A DNA stretch of 64,000 nucleotides from an uncultured Bacteroidales bacterium. Lineage in GTDB: Bacteria > Bacteroidota > Bacteroidia > Bacteroidales > UBA11471. Numbering within the stretch: position 1 is the stretch's first letter; the number at the start of each line of letters is the position of its first letter. The position numbers and the translations under genes were made by a program. The notes under the pieces are model-generated. The model did no database searches. It was not told the DNA's origin and saw only the letters and a program-made list of their open reading frames with translations. Below are positions 16,601 through 23,211 of this stretch, in pieces. The stretch is taken from positions 86,497 to 150,496 of the forward strand of contig CANQDQ010000003.1 in the NCBI GenBank assembly GCA_947593515.1. The letters are read 5' to 3'.

Positions 16601-17022
16601 AGCACATCGACCCGGACTTCTACATTCCCGCCGGCACCCTTATCGACTGCGACGGCATGAACCCCGATGGCACCTACATCAACCCCGTCTATCAGGAACG
16701 CACCCACTACGGCGAATTTCCTTTCCCGAACAACGGTGCAGCCAACTCCGGATTGGGTGCTTACAAAACGCAGTTCGACGAAGCCAAGAGCATTCACAAC
16801 GCTTCGTTCGTGAAGGTGAAATACATCACTCTCGGCTACACCTTCCCCAAGAAATGGCTCTCGCCGTGGCGCTGCTCCAACCTGCGGCTCTACTTCACCG
16901 TGACCAACCCCTTCGTCATCACCTCGTATAAGGGATTCGACCCCGAATGGGCAGGCGCATCGCGCTCGCAAGACGGTCCTTCGACCATCACCTATCAGGT
17001 GGGAGCAAGCATTCAATTCTAA
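13684..17022 (+). CDS. SusC-like TonB-dependent outer-membrane transporter (pectin locus)
   Basis: 1112 aa. Signal peptide (1-23), carboxypeptidase-regulatory-like fold (about 25-98, TIHGTVKDASGEPLIG), TonB-box region ELDEVVVVGYG (about 101-111), plug domain with LYVVDGV and IERIDILKDASSTAIYGSRA, then a 22-strand-type barrel ending in IQF, an aromatic terminus typical of outer-membrane barrels. It imports oligosaccharides captured by the SusD partner, which starts 19 nt downstream. The start follows a long leader. Placement after an HTCS and a PL1 lyase indicates pectic oligosaccharides. Confidence 0.95.
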   Translation: MNRQIKRVFTTLLMSTMCLFAVAQKTIHGTVKDASGEPLIGVTVSVDGKSGTATDIDGKFTLNNVPESATLKVSYISYVTQTIPVAGKTEFNIVMVEDANELDEVVVVGYGTVKKTDLTGSVASVNTKDLTVRGAPSVMENLQGATPGVNITQSSGRAGSSFDIEIRGKSSINSSTKPLYVVDGVMCDDIDWLNQQDIERIDILKDASSTAIYGSRATAGVVMVTTKSGTTVKQGSKAVISYDGFYGVNKIARMPDFMDGQQFYDYRFMKFLAFGSTENALESMARPSYKLEKSALDQGMLWDGVDTYVMKKMLQGGTYDWPGLITQNGSQQNHYFSVSGSNDKVNYHMGVGYNAIKGVYENDMQRRINLKGSLDAQVNRVVKVGFNFNMARQTNDYADDGAVGEGYGMNPYMIPYYLQDQTDKDGAPHKAGELTNFPGNMYTLGTTASGMQFTDSFNPMMSFLNSKSQREEWRLLGNMYLQLDFMEGFNFKTTFSPNYSNYRQGYYSGYEDPTNPGHIYAVTSSSPYIQMPMTDDYTWSNATYESGRSFEWTWDNILNWQRTFRIHTIGVMGLFSLRSYNTESINWQGTNTTLMGADWYAMQNLTFNSADSKTSYGENSMVSYAFRVNYELLNRYLITATIRGDASSKFADGHRWGTFPSAAVAWRLSEEDFMQGLDNVNNLKIRLSYGVTGNNAGVGNYATQTTPSRNGVYPGMTGAFRPSGFVDAALQWEKSHEFNAGIDFAFAKNRLSGSVDWYTKKSTDLLYNVSLPLEAGSGVSLTTNIGSVKNTGVEVALNAVLVDRKDWNWTVSLNFAHNKNEVLEINGVGDRYVNGSGKNLVTKSLFVGESYSVLWGYKYDGVVSDRLMTVPDNQAAAKNGFIPGDQVREYDYYYKVYGAAEGQPKIADTNGDGQIDESDRQFFRGDPKFTGTFTSNLTWRGWDFGFQFYTKLGQYIYSDLLNKYYDYADRGRQHIDPDFYIPAGTLIDCDGMNPDGTYINPVYQERTHYGEFPFPNNGAANSGLGAYKTQFDEAKSIHNASFVKVKYITLGYTFPKKWLSPWRCSNLRLYFTVTNPFVITSYKGFDPEWAGASRSQDGPSTITYQVGASIQF

Positions 17023-17041
17023 CCCTTAAAGCTGAAAGACA

Positions 17042-18853
17042 ATGAAAATATTGAAATACATCATGGCAGCAGCCGTCGCCGGCACCTTTGCCCTTGCGGG
17101 GTGCGACGACTTTCTCGACGCCGAAAACAAAAGCGCGGGAGGCACTACGGCAGACGACTTTTTCGCCGGCAACCCCGCGTCGATGCTCACTTCTGCTTAC
17201 AACAGCATGAAAAACATCAGCAACAACATAGCCATGGGCGACCAAGGCTCCGACCTCTACATCAACACGCGCGGCAAGACGGCGGGCGACTTCAACCAGT
17301 TCTCCTTCGATGCCGAGAACAGCACCGTACAGTCGTACTACGCCAACTGCTACTCCGTCATCAACTACGCCAACGGTGCGCTGCACTACGGCGTGTCCGA
17401 TGCACAAGCTCAGGAGGCGCGCGTTATCCGCGCTTATGCCTATTACTGCCTGACGCAGCACTTCGGCGGCGTGCCCTACATTACCGACTACATCAACACC
17501 GCCGAGCGCAACTACCCGCGCACCCCGCTCGCCGACGTCTACGCCAACCTGACCGCCGACCTCGAAGACATCTACAACAACTGCCAGCTCGCCGCCGAAG
17601 ACCACGCGTCCGGCCGTCCGAGCAAGCAAACGGTGGCCGCCCTCCTCGCGAAGATATACCTCGCATGGGGCTGGGACATCGACCGGACAGTCGCCGATGC
17701 CGCCAAAGGCACCTACACGGGCAGCGAAAACGCTCACTTCAACGCAGCTGCCGATTGGGCGACAGAAGCCATTAACAGCAAGGGGCTTACCCAGACGTTC
17801 GCCCAAAAATGGGCGCCCGATAACGATGGCAACGACGAGTTCGTATGGGTAATCAACTACGACGCCACCGAGGGCACAGGCTACGAAGGCGCGCCGGAGG
17901 ACAACGACAACGGACAGTCGAGCAACTACGGCGGCTACTACGGCACCAACCAAAAGGGTGTCGGCTCCGAAAACCAGCAGAGCGAAAAGTCGATGTACCT
18001 CTTCGAGCAGGGCGACGAGCGCTACGAAGGCACCTTCATGACCACCTTCTATCAGGGCGACAGCGACGACGATGCCTACTACGCCTACTACAACTGCTCC
18101 CCCGAGCAGCTCGCCACCCACGCCATCAACCTCAAATTCTTCCCCTACTGGGTAACGGAAGCCGAAGCCGACCAATGGCTCGCCGACCACAAAGACCAAT
18201 TGAAAAAAGGGTCTCCCAACGTGGTAAAAGCCGCCATACTCACCGTACCCGAACTGACCACCTATACATTCGGTAGCGATGGTACGGCAACAAAAGCCCA
18301 CACCTCGCTGGCTGCTTTCAACGCTGCCACCGAAAACGGCGTATGTGTGCGCAAGTTCGACGATCCCGTGAACAAAGCTAATTGTTTCCGCGACATCGTG
18401 CTGATAGACCTGAGCGAAATCTATCTCGTCCGTGCCGAAGCCTGCCTGCTCGCCGGCAACACAACCGGATTCTGGAACGACATCAACGCCGTGCGCAACC
18501 GCGCCAAAGCGCCCGCCCTCAACAACAGTCTCGCCAACTACGATCCGCAATACGCCGTAAGCACCACTTTCGGCGCACTGACCGAACTCGACCTGCTGCT
18601 CGACGAGCGCGCCCGCGAATGCTACGCCCAGAAAATGCGCTATCTCGACCTGCACCGCACCAAACAGCTCGTGCGCTACAACGTGGAGTTCAACACCTAT
18701 GTCGCCTCCGTAGACAACATGACGGGCTTGGACGGCAACATCAAGTGGCTGCGCCCCATTCCCAATGCAGAGCTTAACAACAACACCGGCATGACCGGCG
18801 CCGACCAGAACCCGGGCTACGTGGTGGCTGCCGAAGAAGAAACTGCCGAATAA
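17042..18853 (+). CDS. SusD-like outer-membrane substrate-binding lipoprotein (pectin locus)
   Basis: 603 aa with a lipoprotein signal ending LAGC (C21). The helical TPR-rich SusD/RagB fold is suggested by the early DFLDAENKS segment, ARVIRAYAYYCLTQHFGGVPYITD (typical of SusD helix 4-5), and the C-terminal LLDERARECYAQKMRYLDLHR and LRPIPNAEL motifs. It forms the lid of the SusC transporter and binds released oligosaccharide. It lies 19 nt after susC and 30 nt before a small lipoprotein, in one operon. Confidence 0.95.
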   Translation: MKILKYIMAAAVAGTFALAGCDDFLDAENKSAGGTTADDFFAGNPASMLTSAYNSMKNISNNIAMGDQGSDLYINTRGKTAGDFNQFSFDAENSTVQSYYANCYSVINYANGALHYGVSDAQAQEARVIRAYAYYCLTQHFGGVPYITDYINTAERNYPRTPLADVYANLTADLEDIYNNCQLAAEDHASGRPSKQTVAALLAKIYLAWGWDIDRTVADAAKGTYTGSENAHFNAAADWATEAINSKGLTQTFAQKWAPDNDGNDEFVWVINYDATEGTGYEGAPEDNDNGQSSNYGGYYGTNQKGVGSENQQSEKSMYLFEQGDERYEGTFMTTFYQGDSDDDAYYAYYNCSPEQLATHAINLKFFPYWVTEAEADQWLADHKDQLKKGSPNVVKAAILTVPELTTYTFGSDGTATKAHTSLAAFNAATENGVCVRKFDDPVNKANCFRDIVLIDLSEIYLVRAEACLLAGNTTGFWNDINAVRNRAKAPALNNSLANYDPQYAVSTTFGALTELDLLLDERARECYAQKMRYLDLHRTKQLVRYNVEFNTYVASVDNMTGLDGNIKWLRPIPNAELNNNTGMTGADQNPGYVVAAEEETAE

Positions 18854-18883
18854 TATATGTACAACCACAAAAACGTATATAAA

Positions 18884-19378
18884 ATGAAAAAAACAGTATA
18901 TGGCATCTTCGCCGCTCTGACCCTCGTCTTCGCTTTCGCCGCCTGCGACGAGAGCAGCGACATCGACCGCGGCACCCATGCCCAGCTGCCCGAGCAGGTT
19001 ATCGCAGGCAACTATGCAGGCAACTACACCATAATCAATGCCTCCGGCGATACCACCGACACGGTGGCAGCTGCCATCGCCCTTACGGCGGGAGATAAAG
19101 ATCATCCCTACACCGTAACATTCAGCTCCGTATGCACGACGAATACCGCTTTGGACGGACCCGAAGAGGGTGCGCTCAACGTCGCATGGGCAAACGACGA
19201 CATCAAATTCTGGGGCCCCACGACAGCAGGAACCAATGCGGGATTCCTCAATTCGTCGGCTCTCAACGGAACCTACTACCCCACCGATGGCACCCTGACC
19301 TTGAAATTCTCGAAAACCGTGCGCGAAGGACGTAAGACCTCAACCAATTTCTACGTTTTCGACGGCACGCGCCAATAA
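18884..19378 (+). CDS. Small lipoprotein of unknown function in the pectin locus
   Basis: 164 aa, starting at ATG 18884 (an upstream in-frame ATG at 18857 would spoil the signal peptide). The lipobox is FAAC (C21), then a short acidic stretch and an apparently all-beta domain with NYAGNYTIINASGDT and repeated TxT patterns, like lipocalin-like or calycin-like lipoproteins downstream of SusD genes. No family is recognised with certainty. Position after SusD suggests a surface glycan-binding or assembly role (inference). Confidence 0.8.
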   Translation: MKKTVYGIFAALTLVFAFAACDESSDIDRGTHAQLPEQVIAGNYAGNYTIINASGDTTDTVAAAIALTAGDKDHPYTVTFSSVCTTNTALDGPEEGALNVAWANDDIKFWGPTTAGTNAGFLNSSALNGTYYPTDGTLTLKFSKTVREGRKTSTNFYVFDGTRQ

Positions 19379-19388
19379 CCCTATCCAC

Positions 19389-19418
19389 CCGGCAGGGCGG
19401 GAGTTCCCGCCCTGCCGG
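19389..19418 (+). other. Strong intercistronic hairpin without T-tract
   Basis: A perfect 13-bp GC-rich stem CCGGCAGGGCGGG/CCCGCCCTGCCGG around AGTT, followed by TACCCG and not T's. No promoter box is visible before the next gene. It may protect or separate the upstream SusCD mRNA from the downstream 19471 mRNA, or cause partial termination. Confidence 0.7.
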
Positions 19419-19470
19419 TACCCGAAAAAGAAACCATTAACCCTTATTTATTCACTAAAAACTAATTATT

Positions 19471-20409
19471 ATGAAAAAAACAATTACTCTTGCAGCAGCC
19501 TTGGCATTGGCTATGGGCGCTTATGCACAGGCAGAAGCCGGATGGGTAGATGTTACTCCCCTTCCGGAGAGCGGAAAAGCAGCTGTTCCCGGCGGTACGG
19601 TACTGGCTACGACTGCCAATGTAACCATGATGCTTGGTTTCGATGACGATTGGGGACGCGGCGGAATAACAGCCGATGGAGATGCTGTGAATACCGTTAC
19701 GATAGACGGTACGGCATATACCATGCCCTCAGGCGGTGCAGTAGGTAATACCAACCCCAAACCCTCCGATCTCGTAAGTGGCGGTCAGAGCGGTGCCGTA
19801 TTCAAATTCGAAGTAAAAGCCGACGGCTGGCTCTACGTATTCGGTAAAATCACCTGCAACAAATCGTATTACGTATGGGAAGGCGATGTGCCCAACGCTC
19901 AGGGACTTCCCGTCGCTTATACGCTGAAAGGCGTTACGAAAGGCGACGGTGCCACAGAAGTATCCTATACCCTGACGGGCGATGCAGATGGTTACTATGT
20001 AATCGGTAACGGTTACGATACGGGGACAGCTCTGTACAGTGCAGGCTGCTGCTACGATGTAGCCACCGGTACACCAAACGAGAAGCTGGGAAGTGGAGAC
20101 GCCGGTGTAGCATGGAGCGGCGGCGACCTGCTCGGCGTTATTGCATTCCCCGTATATGCAGATGCCGAAACATATTACGTAAACGCTTGCGGATCCAAAA
20201 TGTCAAGCACCGGTTATGTATTTATTCCGGGTGCAAAGGAGTGCGCTGCAATCTCCTTCTCCAAAGAGGAAGGTGAAGCTGCTATCGAAAGCGTAGCTGT
20301 AGATGCCGACGACGAGAACGCTCCCGTCTACAACATCAACGGTCAAGAGGTAAGCAAAGACACCAAAGGCCTCCTGATACAAAAAGGCAAAAAATTCTAC
20401 AATCGATAA
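19471..20409 (+). CDS. Secreted protein with T9SS-like tail, end of the pectin locus
   Basis: 312 aa with signal peptide (1-20, ending AYAQA). The middle is beta-rich and Gly/Thr/Asp-rich with WLYVFGKITCNKSYYVWEG and a YYVNACGSK motif near 240. The C-terminal PVYNINGQEVS...GLLIQKGKKFYN resembles the type A sorting tail of T9SS cargo or its vestige. Codons end in T or A more often than in the preceding genes. The function is unknown to me. It is last in the operon, and its CGSK motif recurs in the protein at 34986-35927, also downstream of a SusD, so a shared surface-binding role is possible. Confidence 0.8.
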   Translation: MKKTITLAAALALAMGAYAQAEAGWVDVTPLPESGKAAVPGGTVLATTANVTMMLGFDDDWGRGGITADGDAVNTVTIDGTAYTMPSGGAVGNTNPKPSDLVSGGQSGAVFKFEVKADGWLYVFGKITCNKSYYVWEGDVPNAQGLPVAYTLKGVTKGDGATEVSYTLTGDADGYYVIGNGYDTGTALYSAGCCYDVATGTPNEKLGSGDAGVAWSGGDLLGVIAFPVYADAETYYVNACGSKMSSTGYVFIPGAKECAAISFSKEEGEAAIESVAVDADDENAPVYNINGQEVSKDTKGLLIQKGKKFYNR

Positions 20410-20444
20410 GCATTTTATCCCCAAAATCTGCTCCCGCAGATTCC

Positions 20445-20472
20445 AGAGCGGCTCAATGAGCCGCTCTTTTTT
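20445..20472 (+). terminator. Terminator of the pectin locus
   Basis: Stem AGAGCGGCTCA/TGAGCCGCTCT with T7 tail, 35 nt after the stop of the last gene. Confidence 0.88.
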
Positions 20473-20506
20473 TATTCTCCCCGATTTGAAAAACTCGAAG
20501 ATTGCA

Positions 20507-20539
20507 CAAAGGGGTGTCCCAAATTGGGACACCCCTTTG
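20507..20539. terminator. 33-nt perfect palindrome, terminator of higBA
   Basis: CAAAGGGGTGTCCCAA and its complement flank a single A. On the minus strand it follows the higA stop (20566) and would act as a hairpin ending in CCTTTG. The T-run after it is short, so termination is inferred from position. Confidence 0.6.
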
Positions 20540-20565
20540 TCGTACAGCAAGTTACTTGCGACGGC

Positions 20566-20877
20566 TCATAAAACGGCAGCGATGCGCCGGATTTCCCGCA
20601 GGCGCGCCGCCAGCCGCTTGTCCTGCCGCATGGTCTGCATATTGTAACGCATCTGCATACGGACGAGCATCTCGGCGTCCACCCCCAATGCCGCCTCGAA
20701 AAGCAGGGCAAGCGTCTCGGTTACCGGACGTTTGCCGTTCAGTATTTCATTCAACATGGGATAAGAAATGCCCGTCTGCTCCGCCAGTCGCTTTTGCGAT
20801 ATGCCGCGATAAACGATTTCCTCTTTCAGAATCTCGCCCGGGTGCGTCGGCTTGTAGGGATAATCCAATTTCTTCAT
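20566..20877 (-). CDS. higA: HigA-like antitoxin, XRE-family helix-turn-helix
   Basis: 103 aa. The N-terminal YKPTHPGEILKEEI motif is characteristic of HigA/VapI-type antitoxins, and the HTH spans about 25-75 (SQKRLAEQTGISYPMLNEILNGKRPVTETLALL). It should neutralise the HigB toxin encoded just upstream and repress the operon. The toxin-first order with a 7-nt gap is the usual higBA arrangement. Confidence 0.92.
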   Translation of the reverse strand: MKKLDYPYKPTHPGEILKEEIVYRGISQKRLAEQTGISYPMLNEILNGKRPVTETLALLFEAALGVDAEMLVRMQMRYNMQTMRQDKRLAARLREIRRIAAVL

Positions 20878-20884
20878 ATTGAAA

Positions 20885-21205
20885 CTATTTATAATGATTC
20901 GACAACTCCATGATATTGCATATCGTCAATTCTATCTCTCCCTCTTTTTCGTGGGAAACGATAAACTCTATACGATAACGGTCGTTCACCCGAACGGAAG
21001 ATATGCCGGCTTTGTCGCCGCTCAAAACTTCATACCGCAACGAGTGCAACCGGTATAACGACTCGATGCCGGAAGATTCGTACAAAGTATCTATACGCCG
21101 CTTGTAGCGCTCTATCACATCGGGCTGGAAACGGTGCTTCTTGTCTGTGCACCGCCCCTCGTAATAAAGCTCCCGCAAATACTTTTTCTCGAATTTGATA
21201 ACCAT
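20885..21205 (-). CDS. higB: HigB-like toxin, RelE/ParE superfamily
   Basis: 106 aa from ATG 21205 (MVIKFEKKYL); the frame extends to 21229 but that would overlap the -7 box. The RelE/HigB fold is suggested by LYRLHSLRYEVLSGDKAGISSVRVNDRYRIEFIV, with the conserved Arg in the VNDRYRIEF strand. Family members are ribosome-dependent mRNA interferases. It is transcribed before and with higA. The module sits between two palindromic elements beside a PUL, suggesting acquisition as a cassette. Confidence 0.88.
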   Translation of the reverse strand: MVIKFEKKYLRELYYEGRCTDKKHRFQPDVIERYKRRIDTLYESSGIESLYRLHSLRYEVLSGDKAGISSVRVNDRYRIEFIVSHEKEGEIELTICNIMELSNHYK

Positions 21206-21226
21206 TATCGCTTCGTTATAACACGA

Positions 21227-21234
21227 CAAAGATA
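21227..21234 (-). promoter_or_regulatory. -7 box of higBA
   Basis: TATCTTTG on the minus strand, 21 nt before the higB ATG. No clear -33 element. Confidence 0.5.
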
Positions 21235-21280
21235 ATACTTGTTTCGGAAATTACCTAAAAAAGTGATTTTATTTTTTTTC

Positions 21281-21307
21281 TTTGAGGTTTCAAATTGTAA
21301 CCTCAAA
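21281..21307. repeat. 9-bp inverted repeat upstream of higBA
   Basis: TTTGAGGTT/AACCTCAAA flanking 9 nt, between the S41 stop and the higB promoter. It is preceded on plus by a run of eight T's; on minus the hairpin is followed by A's, so it is not a normal terminator for the S41 gene. It could be an operator or a cassette edge. Confidence 0.4.
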
Positions 21308-21322
21308 CTGATACAGAGGAAG

Positions 21323-22354
21323 TTATTCGCCGGAGAGAATCCAGCGTTTTGCCCGTTCGATAATGGAGTCGATACCGGCGGCGGCATCGTCGGGCGCGAG
21401 GGCGGCGGAAATGTCGGGGTCGATGCCGAACTCGATTTGCTCGTAATCGGCGCTGTACGTGGGACTTGCCGAGAAGCGGACAATCCAGCCGATCGGCAGT
21501 TCGGACGAGAAGGGCAGCCCGCTGCCTCCCCCCGTGCGGTCGCCCACCACCGCTACCTGCGGCAGGCACGACATGACGGAAACGAAGTCGTTGGTGGCGC
21601 TGTAACAGCGGCGGTTGGTAAGCACCGCCACCGGCTTGGCGAAGTGCATGCGATAGACGGGCGCGGTGTGCTGAACGACCGGATAGTAGTCGGAAAAATC
21701 GTCGTGGGCGGGTCCCGTCTTGTGGCGTATGTAGCCGCTGACGAAATCGGCGGCGGTAAAGCGCGCGGCGATGCGGTGGACGTTGGAGAGCACGCCGCCG
21801 CCGTTGTTGCGCACGTCGATGATGATACCGTCGCAGGCGGCAAAGGCAAGCAGCACTTGGTCGAGGTTGCTCTCGCCCACCGGCGTACTGAAATTTTCAT
21901 AATAGATGTAGCCGATGTTGCAGTCGTCGAGTATGCGGTAAGACAATCCCGCCGCTATGCGATAATCGGGCTGGTGCAGGTAGTTTTTCATCACCAATTC
22001 GCGGTCGAAATTTTCGGGGTATGCCTCGAACCACTCCCAATAGCGCGCCACATCGAAGGAGGAGGCGAGATTGACGTGCCCGTCGCGCAGCTCGCCGAGC
22101 ATCTCGGCACAGACATCGAAAAACGCCTGCTCGCCCATATCGGGCGCCAGTCGCGCGCGGTAATCGGTATATACCTTGTCCCAATCGACATCTTTGTAGG
22201 AGAAGAAGCAGTAGCGGCTGTCGAGTATCGACCACAGGGCGTCGAAATTGCCGTAGACCGTGTCGTCGAACTGCTCCGCCGGCTCACACGCCGGCAGCAG
22301 AAGCGCCAACAGCGCTCCCGCCCACCAAATACGTATCGTGCGCATCGTCGTCAT
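21323..22354 (-). CDS. S41-family tail-specific protease, lipoprotein
   Basis: 343 aa. A lipoprotein signal ends LLPAC (C23), then a helical N-terminal region and the S41 fold: DDCNIGYIYYENF, GIIIDVRNNGGG, and the catalytic-serine region LTNRRCYSATNDFVSVMSCLP, followed by GDRTGGGSG. No PDZ domain is evident, which is common for short Bacteroidales S41 lipoproteins. Substrate is unknown. It is the last gene of a parC, outer-membrane protein, S41 minus-strand group, 6 nt after its upstream neighbour. Confidence 0.85.
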   Translation of the reverse strand: MTTMRTIRIWWAGALLALLLPACEPAEQFDDTVYGNFDALWSILDSRYCFFSYKDVDWDKVYTDYRARLAPDMGEQAFFDVCAEMLGELRDGHVNLASSFDVARYWEWFEAYPENFDRELVMKNYLHQPDYRIAAGLSYRILDDCNIGYIYYENFSTPVGESNLDQVLLAFAACDGIIIDVRNNGGGVLSNVHRIAARFTAADFVSGYIRHKTGPAHDDFSDYYPVVQHTAPVYRMHFAKPVAVLTNRRCYSATNDFVSVMSCLPQVAVVGDRTGGGSGLPFSSELPIGWIVRFSASPTYSADYEQIEFGIDPDISAALAPDDAAAGIDSIIERAKRWILSGE

Positions 22355-22360
22355 AGCCTG

Positions 22361-23206
22361 TCAATAAAAGGGTTGCCACACCGCCCGCGCCTCCGATGCC
22401 TTCCGCCCCAGCGGCGTGGAGAAGCCGACGAGCAGGGCGTGGGAGCAGTGGAAATAACGCAGATGTTCGGCGTGGGAGTAGCGTATCGTGTTGGTGTAGC
22501 CCAGCCGCAGGGCGTGCCGCCCGAGCGGAATCTCGACGGTGAGCAGGTTGCCCATGTCGAAACGGTTGTGCCACGAGCCGAAGTGCGCCAGCCCCGCGTG
22601 GTTGCCCAAGTAAAACATTTCGTAATAGCTCTCGCCGAACGCGGGCGAGAAAAAGACGCCCGCCACCGGCAGCGTGAGGTGGTAGCGGAACGTCAGCGGA
22701 CAGCGCGCAAGCCGCCACGTGTAGGAGAGCATCTCAGAAAAGCCGAGCGACAGCACGGCTTTGGCGTTGGCGGGGTTGTTGGAATTGCCCCGACAATAGA
22801 GCGCGCCGCCCGAGAGCGCCAGCTCGCCGCCGCTGCGCAGCGCGATGCCGCAGGGAAACTCCCAGCCGTAAAGCAGTCCGTAACTGTATGACACCATTGC
22901 CGAGAGCATCTTGAAATTGCGGGTGCACGCGGCGGAGAGGTCGAGCCGATGCCGCATGACCCAGCGACCGGAGGGCGCGGACAACGCCCGCATCTGTTCG
23001 TAGAGAAAACCGAACTCGCCGCCCAAGTAATCGGAAACCGAAAGGTAATCGTCGTAGAGGCGCGCGCCGCCTGCCGTGAACGAAAGCGACGAAAAGACGG
23101 GACGCACCGGCTTCGTGCGCCGCGCCGCCGGCTCCTGCGCCGACACGGCTACCGCCGATAGACAGAGCAGGAGCGCAACCAGTCGTATGTGCAGACGGCT
23201 ATACAT
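22361..23206 (-). CDS. Probable outer-membrane beta-barrel protein of unknown function (DUF3316-like)
   Basis: 281 aa from the ATG at 23206; a TTG at 23215 overlapping the parC stop is an alternative. It has a signal peptide (MYSRLHIRLVALLLCLSAVAVSAQ), then alternating aromatic/hydrophobic strands (SYSYGLLYGWEF, LTFRYHLTLPVAG, HALRLGYTNTIRYS) and a C-terminal WQPFY. This looks like a 10-12-strand barrel such as the Bacteroidetes DUF3316 group, but I cannot confirm the family. Its 5-nt gap from parC indicates cotranscription. Confidence 0.7.
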   Translation of the reverse strand: MYSRLHIRLVALLLCLSAVAVSAQEPAARRTKPVRPVFSSLSFTAGGARLYDDYLSVSDYLGGEFGFLYEQMRALSAPSGRWVMRHRLDLSAACTRNFKMLSAMVSYSYGLLYGWEFPCGIALRSGGELALSGGALYCRGNSNNPANAKAVLSLGFSEMLSYTWRLARCPLTFRYHLTLPVAGVFFSPAFGESYYEMFYLGNHAGLAHFGSWHNRFDMGNLLTVEIPLGRHALRLGYTNTIRYSHAEHLRYFHCSHALLVGFSTPLGRKASEARAVWQPFY

Positions 23207-23211
23207 GGTTG

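Noticed and set aside
12778..17016. A 1412-codon open frame antisense to the SusC gene and the 3' end of the pectate lyase
   Set aside because: It mirrors genuine genes with signal peptides and conserved domains on plus. Its translation is rich in V, G, H and R with no recognisable domain, as expected from antisense reading of GC-rich codons that rarely give stops.
16988..19105. A 705-codon minus-strand frame across SusD and the small lipoprotein
   Set aside because: Shadow of two lipoprotein genes with clear lipoboxes on plus.
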